A stretch of DNA of 64,000 bases. It comes from Herbaspirillum sp. RTI4. GTDB taxonomy: Bacteria; Pseudomonadota; Gammaproteobacteria; Burkholderiales; Burkholderiaceae_D. The notes under the pieces are model-generated. The model was not told the origin of the DNA and did not search any database. It saw nothing but the letters and a program-made list of their open reading frames with translations. Of this stretch, positions 9,384-17,252 are shown piece after piece. The stretch spans positions 2,666,001-2,730,000 of the forward strand of contig NZ_JAVIWQ010000002.1 of the NCBI RefSeq assembly GCF_034313965.1. The letters are read 5' to 3'. A program made the position numbers and the translations under genes. Each line of letters starts with the position of its first letter. The stretch's first letter is position 1.

Positions 9384-11191
9384 CGCACTATTTCCTCCCC
9401 TGTCCTTTTTGAGAAAATAACTAACTGGGTAAAGCTATTCGCATGGGCATATAGCCCAAAAAAACGATCGAGAATGTGTGTGAACACATGGATGCCACTT
9501 CCGATAAATCCTTCTTCATCCAGAGTGAGCCGAATTTCAATACCCCTTACCAGTGAAGCAAATGGATTTCCTCGCAGCCATGCGCTCGTCGACTTATGGT
9601 CGATACTGACCAATCCAGCCACCTGCCGATGAGAGGTTGCAGAACGTGGCAGGTCATAGAGAGAAAGGACTTCTTTGAGCGCATCCAATCCGCCTCTTGC
9701 CAGGGATAAATGATTGAGAGATAAATGTGAAATCAGACGCCAATGTGCTCCCCGTCCGCGCGTGAATCGGTACGGTTCGCTAGGTTTTCTTAAAAATCGG
9801 ATGACGCCAAATTTTTCTTCGCCAGAAAGTGATAAATCCCCTCCCTCTAATCCATACGCCAAATAACTGGGCAAATCCCGATTAGTGCTGGTGACCTCAA
9901 TACTGAGCGTACATTCACCGATTTCAGCAGGATTAAAGTCAATATCGACAATCGATATTTCAGTTTCATAACCAGGGCTTTTTTTTGCAACGGTGTCATC
10001 ACGCCGCATCGCCCAATAATGACCATTACTCGCCGGAGTTTCACCATGTCGCAACGAGTAATAAGGTCGGAACTGACGAAACGATTCGCCCTCTGGGTTT
10101 TTCAGAACTTGCGTAACCGAATCGATTGAATACACCTCGAAGGCTGGAGCATTATTACCGTCTACGATGACCGAATAATTTGCAGTGGCATGCGTCAAAA
10201 GGACCGGACTTGCCACTTTCGGAAACAAATTGATCACGGGCGAACATCCGAGCAGAAAATTGTTAGCAGATAAGGTGCTGAGCATGCGAGCGACATTGGA
10301 ATCAGACCGCAAGCCGGTCAGAGTGAGGTGAAGGGTGAACTTTTTTTCATCGACAGGAAGCACCCTACAAATGGCCTCTAAATCAATATCAAAAAAATTA
10401 AATTTTTCGGGATAAGAAAAATATTCAGTCAAAAGCCGATAGGCGGGATGCGACCTTGCAGGAAAATCAATCAAGGATTCATTTTCATTAAATCCGACCG
10501 CTTCTATTGGCAACGCAGGCAGCCCAACCCAACGCCGACTATCGGCCGCCTCAACATAAGCGCATACGGTATTCATGAATAACGCATCCCTGAGCCCAGC
10601 ACAAAATGAAGGTTCACCGTCAATGAAAATGCGAACCTTCTTCACCCCCAGCTGAGACAATGCAACGGATACGTTGGCCGTTTCTAAGCTAATACTGATT
10701 CCAGAGCTCGTATCCGGAGGAAGAACAACCGTATCGGGCGGCATGGGAATCGCATCGAACCTCGCATGCGAAACTAATAGCGGCGTGACCGCAACGTCAA
10801 ACGAAGTCCTGAATTTGCAAGCAACTCCATCGACGACGTGGGATTTCAACTGAGTCCCGCGTGGAATGATCGTTGTCTGTGTCACTTTCGATAAATCGTC
10901 ACTTCCTGGTATTCGGACAATCGAACAAGATGGAAATGGGCGAAGATAGTGCGGATACAAAACCTCGAATAATGCCTCGGTAAACTCAGGATAATCGTCA
11001 TCAAGTCGTTTTGAAGTGCGGGCATTAATCAAGGCAAACGACTGAATCATCCTCTCGATATGGGGATCTTCTGATACCTCGCCGGCCATGAGTAATCGGC
11101 CTGCAATTTTGGGATACCGCTCAGCGAACTTACGAGAATATCGCCTTAGGAAGCCGAGCTCTCGTTCATAGTATGGGAGTAGTTCGTCCAA
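9347..11191 (-). CDS. tssF: T6SS baseplate protein TssF (ImpG/VasA)
   Basis: TssF is the main structural subunit of the T6SS baseplate wedge. I place the start at TTG 11191, two bases after the tssE stop, giving an N-terminus that reads (M)DELLPYYERELGFLRRY, the near-invariant start of this family, and a 614-residue protein. A GGA element lies nine bases upstream. The frame is open back to an ATG at 11269, but that would add 26 atypical residues overlapping tssE. The 3' end overlaps tssG. The tight spacing suggests that translation of TssF depends on TssE translation. Confidence 0.94.
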   Translation of the reverse strand: MDELLPYYERELGFLRRYSRKFAERYPKIAGRLLMAGEVSEDPHIERMIQSFALINARTSKRLDDDYPEFTEALFEVLYPHYLRPFPSCSIVRIPGSDDLSKVTQTTIIPRGTQLKSHVVDGVACKFRTSFDVAVTPLLVSHARFDAIPMPPDTVVLPPDTSSGISISLETANVSVALSQLGVKKVRIFIDGEPSFCAGLRDALFMNTVCAYVEAADSRRWVGLPALPIEAVGFNENESLIDFPARSHPAYRLLTEYFSYPEKFNFFDIDLEAICRVLPVDEKKFTLHLTLTGLRSDSNVARMLSTLSANNFLLGCSPVINLFPKVASPVLLTHATANYSVIVDGNNAPAFEVYSIDSVTQVLKNPEGESFRQFRPYYSLRHGETPASNGHYWAMRRDDTVAKKSPGYETEISIVDIDFNPAEIGECTLSIEVTSTNRDLPSYLAYGLEGGDLSLSGEEKFGVIRFLRKPSEPYRFTRGRGAHWRLISHLSLNHLSLARGGLDALKEVLSLYDLPRSATSHRQVAGLVSIDHKSTSAWLRGNPFASLVRGIEIRLTLDEEGFIGSGIHVFTHILDRFFGLYAHANSFTQLVIFSKRTGEEIVRCLPRSGDSHLV

Positions 11192-11192
11192 T

Positions 11193-11684
11193 TTATGCTT
11201 CCGTGCGTGAGTTGCGGCGCATTCTGCCGATGGAATACTGCAATGATGAGGGTTGTAGCACTGCGTCAAAACTCACCAGCTCTTGCGCCGGATGAACGAC
11301 CAACCTCGCTGATATGACAAAATTAAGACGATTAATAGATCCATCTCGCAACTCCAGAGAAGCATTAACATTCTGTAAACGCGGCTCGTGACGGGCAATC
11401 CCTTTTTCCAAAGATTCACAAATAAGTCGGCGATCCCTCACGCTGGCCAAGCTTAGACCTGCAAAATCACTCAAGCCGTAAGTCAATATGGATTGGCAAC
11501 ACTCGTCAAATTTCCCTAATAGATCCGCTTCAATTACCGTGCGGGTATTGAGCATGGCTTCAAGATCACGAGCAACCGCATCCTTTAGCAAATCCATGGA
11601 AAATATGGAAATGGTTTCTGAGGCATTCGATACAGAATGTTGGCTCATCAAACGATCGAACAACCCTGGAGTAAAGCCTTTCAT
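11193..11684 (-). CDS. tssE: T6SS baseplate protein TssE (gp25-like)
   Basis: TssE is the gp25-like baseplate component that starts sheath assembly. The preferred start, ATG 11684, gives 163 residues beginning MKGFTPGLFDRLM, matching the family. An upstream ATG at 11741 lies inside a hairpin and adds 19 residues that look non-coding. The C-terminal half has the gp25 fold region (RDRRLICESLEKGIARHEPR and the strand around NFVISARLVV). An insertion sequence now separates it from hcp, so its transcription may have changed. No good Shine-Dalgarno sequence is visible. Confidence 0.9.
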   Translation of the reverse strand: MKGFTPGLFDRLMSQHSVSNASETISIFSMDLLKDAVARDLEAMLNTRTVIEADLLGKFDECCQSILTYGLSDFAGLSLASVRDRRLICESLEKGIARHEPRLQNVNASLELRDGSINRLNFVISARLVVHPAQELVSFDAVLQPSSLQYSIGRMRRNSRTEA

Positions 11685-11731
11685 CAACAACCAATTCAAT
11701 AAAAGTGGAAAAATATTAAAGCTCTCGACAA

Positions 11732-11765
11732 GACAAGCCACAACGATTTACTGCTGTGGCTTGTC
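11732..11765 (-). other. Hairpin between hcp and tssE
   Basis: A perfect 11-bp inverted repeat (GACAAGCCACA/TGTGGCTTGTC, 12-base loop) lies between the original hcp stop and tssE. On the minus strand it has no following T-run. It could be an RNA processing or stability element that lets hcp be made in excess of downstream genes. It is now cut off from hcp by the insertion sequence. Confidence 0.55.
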
Positions 11766-11782
11766 CTATTCAAAGCGAATTA

Positions 11783-11790
11783 AATAATTT
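11783..11790. repeat. Target site duplication, left copy
   Basis: AATAATTT abuts the left end of the insertion sequence and is repeated exactly at 13111-13118. Eight bases is the duplication length typical of ISL3-family elements. Confidence 0.95.
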
Positions 11791-13110
11791 GGTTCTTCGG
11801 ACATTTCTGTGGGTAAGGGGTACGCTATGGCGCAGGTTTAGCCAGGGAGTAGCGCAATGGAAGGCAAGGAGCTGTACCAGAATTTGTTGGGTTTGAATGA
11901 ACCGTGGACGGTGGAGCGAGTTGATCTGGACATGGCGAAGCTGCATGTTGACGTGCACGTCGCGCACCCTGCCGGTACCCGGTTTGCGTGTCCTGACTGC
12001 GCGGCGTCGTGCACGGTCTATGACCATTTGGCGGAGCGTGTTTGGCGGCATCTGGACAGTTGCCAATTTCTGACGTACTTGCATGCCCGGCCACCGCGGA
12101 TTTCGTGTCCCGAACACGGTGTGCGCCAAGTTGGGTTGCCGTGGGCGGAGCAAGGCAGTCGGTTCACGCATCTGTTTGAAGTGTTGGCCATCGAGTTGCT
12201 GCAGGCCGCCAACGTCAAACGCGCAGCGCAGATCCTGCGCATTAGCTGGGATCAAGCGTGGCACCTGATGGAACGCGCGGTATTGCGCGGGCGTGCGGCC
12301 AAAGGCGCCGCCGTGCCAAGACAGATTGGTATCGACGAGAAGGCGATTGCGAAAGGCCATCAGTACATGACGCTGGTGTGCGACCGGCAAGCAGCGACGG
12401 TGGAGTATGTCGGGGAAGGTCGTACCCAGGAAAGCCTGGCGGCGTACTTTGCCGCCTATAGCAGGGAGCAACTTGCTGGGATCGAGGCGATCAGCCTGGA
12501 CATGTGGCCGGCGTACATCAGCGGCTGCAAAGCGCACGTTCCGCAGGCGCAGGAGAAGATGGTATTTGATCGCTTCCACATCATGCAGCATGTCGGCAAC
12601 GGTGTCGATCGCGTGCGCAAGGAGGAACACAAAACACTGCTGCAACAGGGCGACGAAACACTCAAGCGCAGCAAGTACCTGTGGCTCTACAGCGCCGAGA
12701 ACATGCCTGCAGCTGCACGCGCCAGATTTGATCAGATCAAGCACGGCAACTTGAAAACGGCCCGCGCCTGGGCGCTGAAGGAATCGTTGCGGGGGATGTG
12801 GGCTTACCAAAGCCTCGGCTGGGCCAAACGGTTCTGGAAGCGCTGGTATTTCTGGGCCACGCACAGCCGCCTGCCGCCCATGATTGAAAAGGCCAAACTG
12901 GTTGCCCGGCACTTGCCCAACATCTTGACCTATTTTAATCATCGCATTACCAATGCCGTCGCAGAAGGATTGAATTCGAAGATTGCAACTGTACAAAAAC
13001 GCGCCTGTGGCTTCCGAAATCGTGACAACTTCAAGATCGCCATTTACTTCCATTGTGGTGGCCTTGATCTTTATCCGGCATCAGTGACCCACAGGAAAGT
13101 CTGTTGAACC
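11791..13110 (+). mobile_element. ISL3-family insertion sequence, complete, 1,320 bp
   Basis: The element is bounded by imperfect terminal inverted repeats of about 24 bases (19 of 24 match). The left repeat is at 11791-11814 and starts GGTTCTTCGG; the right is at 13087-13110 and starts GGTTCAACAG on the minus strand. It carries one transposase gene and is flanked by a perfect 8-bp duplication. It inserted exactly at the stop codon of hcp, opposite to the direction of T6SS transcription. Intact ends and duplication suggest a fairly recent and possibly still mobile element. Confidence 0.95.
11857..13107 (+). CDS. ISL3-family transposase
   Basis: The 416-residue DDE transposase mobilises the surrounding element. 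The N-terminal zinc-binding part has Cys pairs (CPDC and a later C-P-E-H). The catalytic domain shows the acidic residues in IGIDEKAIAKGH, ISLDMWPAYISG and NAVAEGLNSKIATVQ, as in the IS204/IS1001/IS1096/IS1165 group. The conserved end ACGFRNRDNFKIAIYFHCG is complete. The gene stops three bases before the right end of the element and shows no frameshift, so it should be functional. Confidence 0.95.
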   Translation: MEGKELYQNLLGLNEPWTVERVDLDMAKLHVDVHVAHPAGTRFACPDCAASCTVYDHLAERVWRHLDSCQFLTYLHARPPRISCPEHGVRQVGLPWAEQGSRFTHLFEVLAIELLQAANVKRAAQILRISWDQAWHLMERAVLRGRAAKGAAVPRQIGIDEKAIAKGHQYMTLVCDRQAATVEYVGEGRTQESLAAYFAAYSREQLAGIEAISLDMWPAYISGCKAHVPQAQEKMVFDRFHIMQHVGNGVDRVRKEEHKTLLQQGDETLKRSKYLWLYSAENMPAAARARFDQIKHGNLKTARAWALKESLRGMWAYQSLGWAKRFWKRWYFWATHSRLPPMIEKAKLVARHLPNILTYFNHRITNAVAEGLNSKIATVQKRACGFRNRDNFKIAIYFHCGGLDLYPASVTHRKVC

Positions 13111-13599
13111 AATAATTTTATTAGACGCCAGATCCCAGCCGCCTGAGGTGTTTCCACCGGAACCACCTCCCACTTTTTGCTGCGTGTATTTCCACTTGAC
13201 CCTGGAATATTTCAGGCTGACACTTTCATTCAAAATATCGCCCTCGGCTACGTAGGGCGTGACATTAGATATCAGGATATTTTCCAATTCAATTTCAAAA
13301 TATTTGATCCGTGAACCATTGCCATCAGCCCTCAGAAATTCAAATTTAGCTTTTGGAATTGTTTTCCCGGAGGAGCAATTTTGCAGTAAGAGCGGTGTTG
13401 CCAGATCAGCTTGTTTTAGCAGGACGATATCCCTGTGCTCACAACGCTCGGCTGTGTGGCCGCCACCGGTCGAAGAGGACGTTGATTTTGGTTGCAGCAC
13501 CTCCCACTGAACTGACTTGCACTCAATCCAATCTTTATGAATGTCATCAGTGGACTCCCCTTTAATTCCTTCAATTTGCAGATAAACATCAATTGCCAT
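13081..13599 (-). CDS. tssD: T6SS tube protein Hcp/TssD with IS-derived tail
   Basis: Hcp forms the hexameric rings of the inner tube fired by the T6SS. The 172-residue frame begins MAIDVYLQIEGIKGES after an AGGAA ribosome-binding site, and most of it is a normal Hcp. Native coding ends at GGWDLASNKII, where the insertion sequence starts. Removing the element and one target copy gives ATT ATT TAA, so the ancestral protein had 163 residues. The present frame reads nine residues (GSTDFPVGH) into the element before TGA. Hcp termini are packed at ring interfaces, so the tail might affect stacking or export, but this cannot be judged from sequence. The gene is 24 bases after tssC. Confidence 0.95.
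   Translation of the reverse strand: MAIDVYLQIEGIKGESTDDIHKDWIECKSVQWEVLQPKSTSSSTGGGHTAERCEHRDIVLLKQADLATPLLLQNCSSGKTIPKAKFEFLRADGNGSRIKYFEIELENILISNVTPYVAEGDILNESVSLKYSRVKWKYTQQKVGGGSGGNTSGGWDLASNKIIGSTDFPVGH
13111..13118. repeat. Target site duplication, right copy
   Basis: AATAATTT directly follows the right end of the insertion sequence. It is identical to 11783-11790 and overlaps the last codons of the ancestral hcp. Confidence 0.95.
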
Positions 13600-13623
13600 A
13601 CAGGTTCCTTTCAGGACGGGCGG

Positions 13624-15111
13624 TTAAGATTTGCTTGCTTTGGGTAACTCGGCAACCAAACGTAGGGAAACGGATAACTCATCAAGTTGGAAGTGCGGGC
13701 GAAGAAATGACACAGCGCGATATACGCCTGGTCGCCCCGGGACTTCCGAAACCTGAACAGAAGCTTCGCGCAAAGGGAATTGCGCTTTGGCCTCCTGGCT
13801 GGCGTTGTCATCTAACAGAACATATTGGGTCAGCCAGCGATTAAGGAAATCTTCAACATTAGAAGCCGCAGCAAAGCTACCGATTTTGTCGCGCATCATC
13901 GATTTCATGTAATGCGCAATACGCGAGACAGCAAAAATATACTGAAGCTGCGCGGACAAAACCGCGTTTGCATTTGCTGAATCAGTATTGTATTTTTTAG
14001 CTTTTTGGGTTGACTGAGCGCCAAAAAATGCTGCGTAGTCGGTATTCTTACAATGCACCAGAGAGATGAAGCCTAGATCACTCAATTCTTTTTCTCTGCG
14101 ATCTGTAATGGCGATTTCAGTAGGGCATTTAAGCGCTACCTCTCCTTCATCGGTCTTGAAAGTGTGGGTAGGTAAATTTTCAACCAGACCACCGCCCTCC
14201 ACACCTCGGATCGCGGCACACCAGCCATAATCTTCAAAAGCAGCGGTCAGTTTTGTACCGAAAGAATAGGCGGCGTTGCACCATAAATATTTGGAATGAT
14301 CTGTGCCGTCGACATCCTCAACGAAGTTGAATCCTTCGACGGTCATACCATCATTAGGGTGAAACGGAAGCCTCCCCAGAAATCGTGGCAGGGTCAATCC
14401 CACATAACGGGAATCCTCGGATTCGCGGAATGACTTCCACTTTGCATATTCGACAGTTTCAAAGATTTTGGCTAAATCACGCGGTTTTCCCAATTCATCG
14501 AAACGTTCCAATCCAAAAAGTTCAGGGGATGCCGCACTAATGAAAGGAGCATGCGCCGCCGCGGCTATATGCGACATCTGATCGATGAAATACATGTCTT
14601 CCGGCTGGCGGGTAATGTCAAAATCACCGAGCAATGATCCAAATGGAGATCCGCCAAAAGTACCAAACTCTTCTTCGTACACTTTTTTGAAAATCGCACT
14701 CTGATCAAAATCTAAGGCCGATTGAAAATCTTTAACGAGTTCTTTTTTGGATACATTCAATACCTTTATTTTTATATTCCCACTTGTGGTGGAATTAAAA
14801 ACCAGGTAGTGCAAACCAGTCCAGCTACTTTCAATTTTTTGAAATTCTGGGGCATGCAAAATGGCGCTGACCTGATCTGAGAGCAAGCGATCAAGTTCTG
14901 CAATACGAGCATCAATTGTCGCGGCAAGATTCTCGGAAACAACCACCGTCCCTTGCATCACCTGATTCACTAATTCCGAAATAAGGTCTTTTGCGCGACT
15001 ATGTTCCGCGCTGGATTTGGCAATTTTGCTATGCTCAACAATCTGATCGAGCAAACCGGTTTCCATTGTCGACTGCTGCATGGTTTCCGAAATGTTCTGG
15101 GCCAATGACAT
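13624..15111 (-). CDS. tssC: T6SS contractile sheath large subunit TssC (VipB)
   Basis: TssC forms, with TssB, the contractile sheath around the Hcp tube. The start at ATG 15111 follows an AAGGAG site at good spacing, one base after the tssB stop, and gives 495 residues beginning MSLAQNISETMQQ. The frame is open further upstream but only into tssB. Family landmarks include SSWTGLHYLVFN, the long VipB core, FAVSRIAHYMKSMMRDKIGSF and a C-terminal strand near RPHFQLDELSVSLRLVAELP. Length is normal. Confidence 0.97.
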   Translation of the reverse strand: MSLAQNISETMQQSTMETGLLDQIVEHSKIAKSSAEHSRAKDLISELVNQVMQGTVVVSENLAATIDARIAELDRLLSDQVSAILHAPEFQKIESSWTGLHYLVFNSTTSGNIKIKVLNVSKKELVKDFQSALDFDQSAIFKKVYEEEFGTFGGSPFGSLLGDFDITRQPEDMYFIDQMSHIAAAAHAPFISAASPELFGLERFDELGKPRDLAKIFETVEYAKWKSFRESEDSRYVGLTLPRFLGRLPFHPNDGMTVEGFNFVEDVDGTDHSKYLWCNAAYSFGTKLTAAFEDYGWCAAIRGVEGGGLVENLPTHTFKTDEGEVALKCPTEIAITDRREKELSDLGFISLVHCKNTDYAAFFGAQSTQKAKKYNTDSANANAVLSAQLQYIFAVSRIAHYMKSMMRDKIGSFAAASNVEDFLNRWLTQYVLLDDNASQEAKAQFPLREASVQVSEVPGRPGVYRAVSFLRPHFQLDELSVSLRLVAELPKASKS

Positions 15112-15112
15112 G

Positions 15113-15622
15113 TCAGACTCCTTGATTGTTGGTTTGCTGTTTAAGAATTGCCAGCTGCTCAGTATTTTTGAGTACCTCACTCAAAAGATCTTCCAACTTT
15201 TCATTTCCCGCCAGTTTGTTACGTAAATCCGCTAGCTTGGTACGTGCCTCAAGCAATTTCTTTAGTGGTTCAACCTGCTGCACAATTGCTTCAGGACGAA
15301 AATCCTCAAACGATTTGAACTTGAGCTCCACCCCAAACTCACCGCCCTCCTCTGTCAAATGATTCTCGACACGAAAGACGGCTTTGGGTTCGATACCCTT
15401 CAGCACTTCATCAAAATTGTCATTGTCGACATTGATAAATTTTCTTTCCTTGAGCTTGCCTTGTGATACTTCCGACTTCCCGCCAAAGTCACCCAGCACG
15501 CCCATAACAAAAGGCAATTCCTTTTTTTCTATGGCATCGCCGATTTCTACGTCATATGTCATTTGCACTCTCGGCGGCCTGACTTTTTGAAGACGTTTTT
15601 GCGTACTTTCTCTTTTCGACAT
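15113..15622 (-). CDS. tssB: T6SS contractile sheath small subunit TssB (VipA)
   Basis: TssB is the small sheath subunit and carries the ClpV-recognised face of the sheath. The start at ATG 15622 follows GGAG six bases upstream and gives 169 residues (MSKRESTQKRLQKVRPPRV); an ATG 24 bases further up lacks such a site. The core shows ELPFVMGVLGDFGGKSEV and FINVDNDNFDEVLKGIEPK, typical of VipA. It is translationally coupled to tssC. Confidence 0.96.
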   Translation of the reverse strand: MSKRESTQKRLQKVRPPRVQMTYDVEIGDAIEKKELPFVMGVLGDFGGKSEVSQGKLKERKFINVDNDNFDEVLKGIEPKAVFRVENHLTEEGGEFGVELKFKSFEDFRPEAIVQQVEPLKKLLEARTKLADLRNKLAGNEKLEDLLSEVLKNTEQLAILKQQTNNQGV

Positions 15623-15654
15623 GAAAACTCCAGACATTGCTGCCAAATAGTTAA

Positions 15655-15670
15655 GTTCTGCGAACAGAAC
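15655..15670 (-). other. UUCG-loop hairpin upstream of tssB
   Basis: Between the TPR lipoprotein gene and tssB, the minus-strand transcript can form a perfect 6-bp stem (GTTCTG/CAGAAC) around a TTCG loop. No T-run follows, so it is more likely a stability or processing element than a terminator. Confidence 0.4.
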
Positions 15671-15721
15671 ACATTCCTGAATAAATATTTGCTACAAAAA
15701 CATCGATCGCTATCGAATTTT

Positions 15722-16276
15722 TTATTGCAAAGAACCGAACGGAGTTCCGTCCGAACTCGAATCCCCCGGAGACCCAGGCTTCCCCGGGGTGATTATTTTG
15801 CGAGGGCGCATAAGCTTTGGCCTTGGTGGCGGCTGCGGGATCAATACAGACTCCCCCAGACTTTCACGTAAAGTTTTAGCAAGACCCTGCGCTTCCACAC
15901 GAATAGATCCATTCAGATCATTCTGACTGCGCAGATCATTGAGTGCCTTTGTAGACAGCCGTAGCCCACTTACCGCAACGATGCTGTTTGCAAGCTTATC
16001 TTTGGGATCTCGCTGCAAGCCCTCAAGCGCATAAGCGATCGCATCAACATAGTTATCCGAATCGAATTTCATTTGAGCCAAACGTATCCACGGTGCTTTT
16101 TCAGCAGGAAAGGCGACGGTCCCTGCTTTTAATACGCGCGCTGCCTTGTCAATTTGCCCAGATTTTTTCGCAGCATCAGCCTCTGCAATCACCCCCTCAA
16201 TTTTTCCCGATGCAGGCATATTCCCAGCACAAGAATTAAGCAGAAGCATAATTGCCATGCCTGATAGAAACTTCAT
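15722..16276 (-). CDS. T6SS-associated TPR lipoprotein
   Basis: A predicted lipoprotein of 184 residues starting at ATG 16276. It has a short signal (MKFLSGMAIMLLLNSC) with the lipobox L-N-S-C. The frame is open upstream to a GTG at 16333, so a longer signal is possible. The mature part has TPR-like helices (EADAAKKSGQIDKAARVLK, then SDNYVDAIAYALEGLQRDP) and a proline-rich, low-complexity C-terminal tail from about residue 145. A TPR lipoprotein gene directly upstream of tssB is also found in Burkholderia T6SS loci, for example B. cenocepacia. Its exact role is not known to me. Confidence 0.7.
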   Translation of the reverse strand: MKFLSGMAIMLLLNSCAGNMPASGKIEGVIAEADAAKKSGQIDKAARVLKAGTVAFPAEKAPWIRLAQMKFDSDNYVDAIAYALEGLQRDPKDKLANSIVAVSGLRLSTKALNDLRSQNDLNGSIRVEAQGLAKTLRESLGESVLIPQPPPRPKLMRPRKIITPGKPGSPGDSSSDGTPFGSLQ

Positions 16277-16509
16277 TTTCAATGAAACTATTAACCCCCA
16301 ACTTCCCGTTTTTTTAAGGCGCATATATATCACTATCCAAACGTTAAAATTATAAACTTTTACTCAAGTTTCAATAACAACCAAGATAAATAATAAAAGT
16401 ATTAAAGAATTTTTGTTAAATATCCAATTGCTTAAAGATCAAGATATGCGTGATATTATGCCGCCCAATTTCATATAAAAAACATCCGCAAATAATTTTA
16501 ATATTTATA

Positions 16510-16523
16510 TTTAGTATTAATAC
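16510..16523. repeat. Palindrome-containing 14-base repeat, copy 1
   Basis: TTTAGTATTAATAC. Its last ten bases, GTATTAATAC, are a perfect palindrome, as expected of a dimeric regulator site. The second copy starts 64 bases downstream. Confidence 0.6.
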
Positions 16524-16573
16524 GCATATCAAATTTAATGCAAACTCAGATACCATTTAGATGCTTAAAAGTC

Positions 16574-16587
16574 TTTAGTATTAATAC
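16574..16587. repeat. Palindrome-containing 14-base repeat, copy 2
   Basis: Identical to 16510-16523; it ends 24 bases before the tssJ start. The 64-base spacing is about six helical turns, so both sites could lie on one DNA face. The binding protein is unknown. Confidence 0.6.
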
Positions 16588-16611
16588 CTTAATTTTTATT
16601 TAAATTTTATA

Positions 16612-17202
16612 ATGCAATTCCCACTTCATATTATTTTTTTATGTATGCTGATCATTAGTCTGAACGGCTGTACTTTTTCTGCATTAGGTTCTGCTGCCGG
16701 ATCTGTTCTGCAGATGGCGGGTATAGCAAAGTCAGATATTCCCGACGCACAAAAGTCTCCGCGCACTATCCATATAAAACTGCAAGCGAGGAAAAATCTG
16801 AACTCTGACAGTAACGGGACTCCGTTTGCGCTGGTAGTGCGCATCTATAAACTCAGACAAGAAGGGCCATTTCTTCAAGCCGCTTACGAGATATTCACGA
16901 TGCACTCAAAAGAAAAAGATGCACTGGGCGCCGATTTGATAGAAGTAAAAGAAGTCACTCTGGTCCCAGGACAGGATTATGAAATACAGGAAAAAGTTTC
17001 GAGGGATGCCAACTTCATTGGAGTCGTTGCTCTGTACCGCGCACCAGTACCAGAGCAATGGAAGTTATCCGTGCCAATCGATATCGCTGAAAAAAAGGGG
17101 ATTTATATCAATGCACATGCATGTGCATTAAGTGTTGATGGGGGTGTAATTCCAGCAGCCAAAAAGATCGGCCGGCAAAATATCGGCCGGGCCTGTCAAT
17201 AA
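16612..17202 (+). CDS. tssJ: T6SS outer-membrane lipoprotein TssJ (VasD)
   Basis: TssJ anchors the TssJLM membrane complex to the outer membrane. The 196-residue product has a lipoprotein signal with lipobox L-N-G-C, Cys at residue 20. It is followed by the transthyretin-like fold region: LQARKNLNSDSNG, VVRIYKLRQEG, and VALYRAP with the conserved aromatic near the end of a strand. It begins the plus-strand arm, 50 bases before tssK. The downstream C-terminal stretch is longer than the minimal domain but not unusual. Confidence 0.92.
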   Translation: MQFPLHIIFLCMLIISLNGCTFSALGSAAGSVLQMAGIAKSDIPDAQKSPRTIHIKLQARKNLNSDSNGTPFALVVRIYKLRQEGPFLQAAYEIFTMHSKEKDALGADLIEVKEVTLVPGQDYEIQEKVSRDANFIGVVALYRAPVPEQWKLSVPIDIAEKKGIYINAHACALSVDGGVIPAAKKIGRQNIGRACQ

Positions 17203-17252
17203 AGAAAGCGCGTCTGATTTCTGACGCATACTATTCACTCAAAAATGGCACT

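Larger units (their letters stand above)
16277..16611. promoter_or_regulatory. Divergent T6SS control region
   Basis: This 335-base, very AT-rich gap separates the two divergent arms and should hold both promoters. It contains two exact copies of a 14-base repeat with a palindromic core (see below) on the tssJ side. I could not pick convincing -35/-10 pairs, nor a clear sigma-54 element, among the many A/T-rich candidates. Confidence 0.6.

Noticed and set aside
11685..11741. Upstream ATG for tssE at 11741
   Set aside because: It lies within the hairpin after hcp and gives a hydrophobic leader unlike any TssE.
11770..13053. 427-codon minus-strand open frame across the insertion sequence
   Set aside because: It is antisense to the intact transposase gene.
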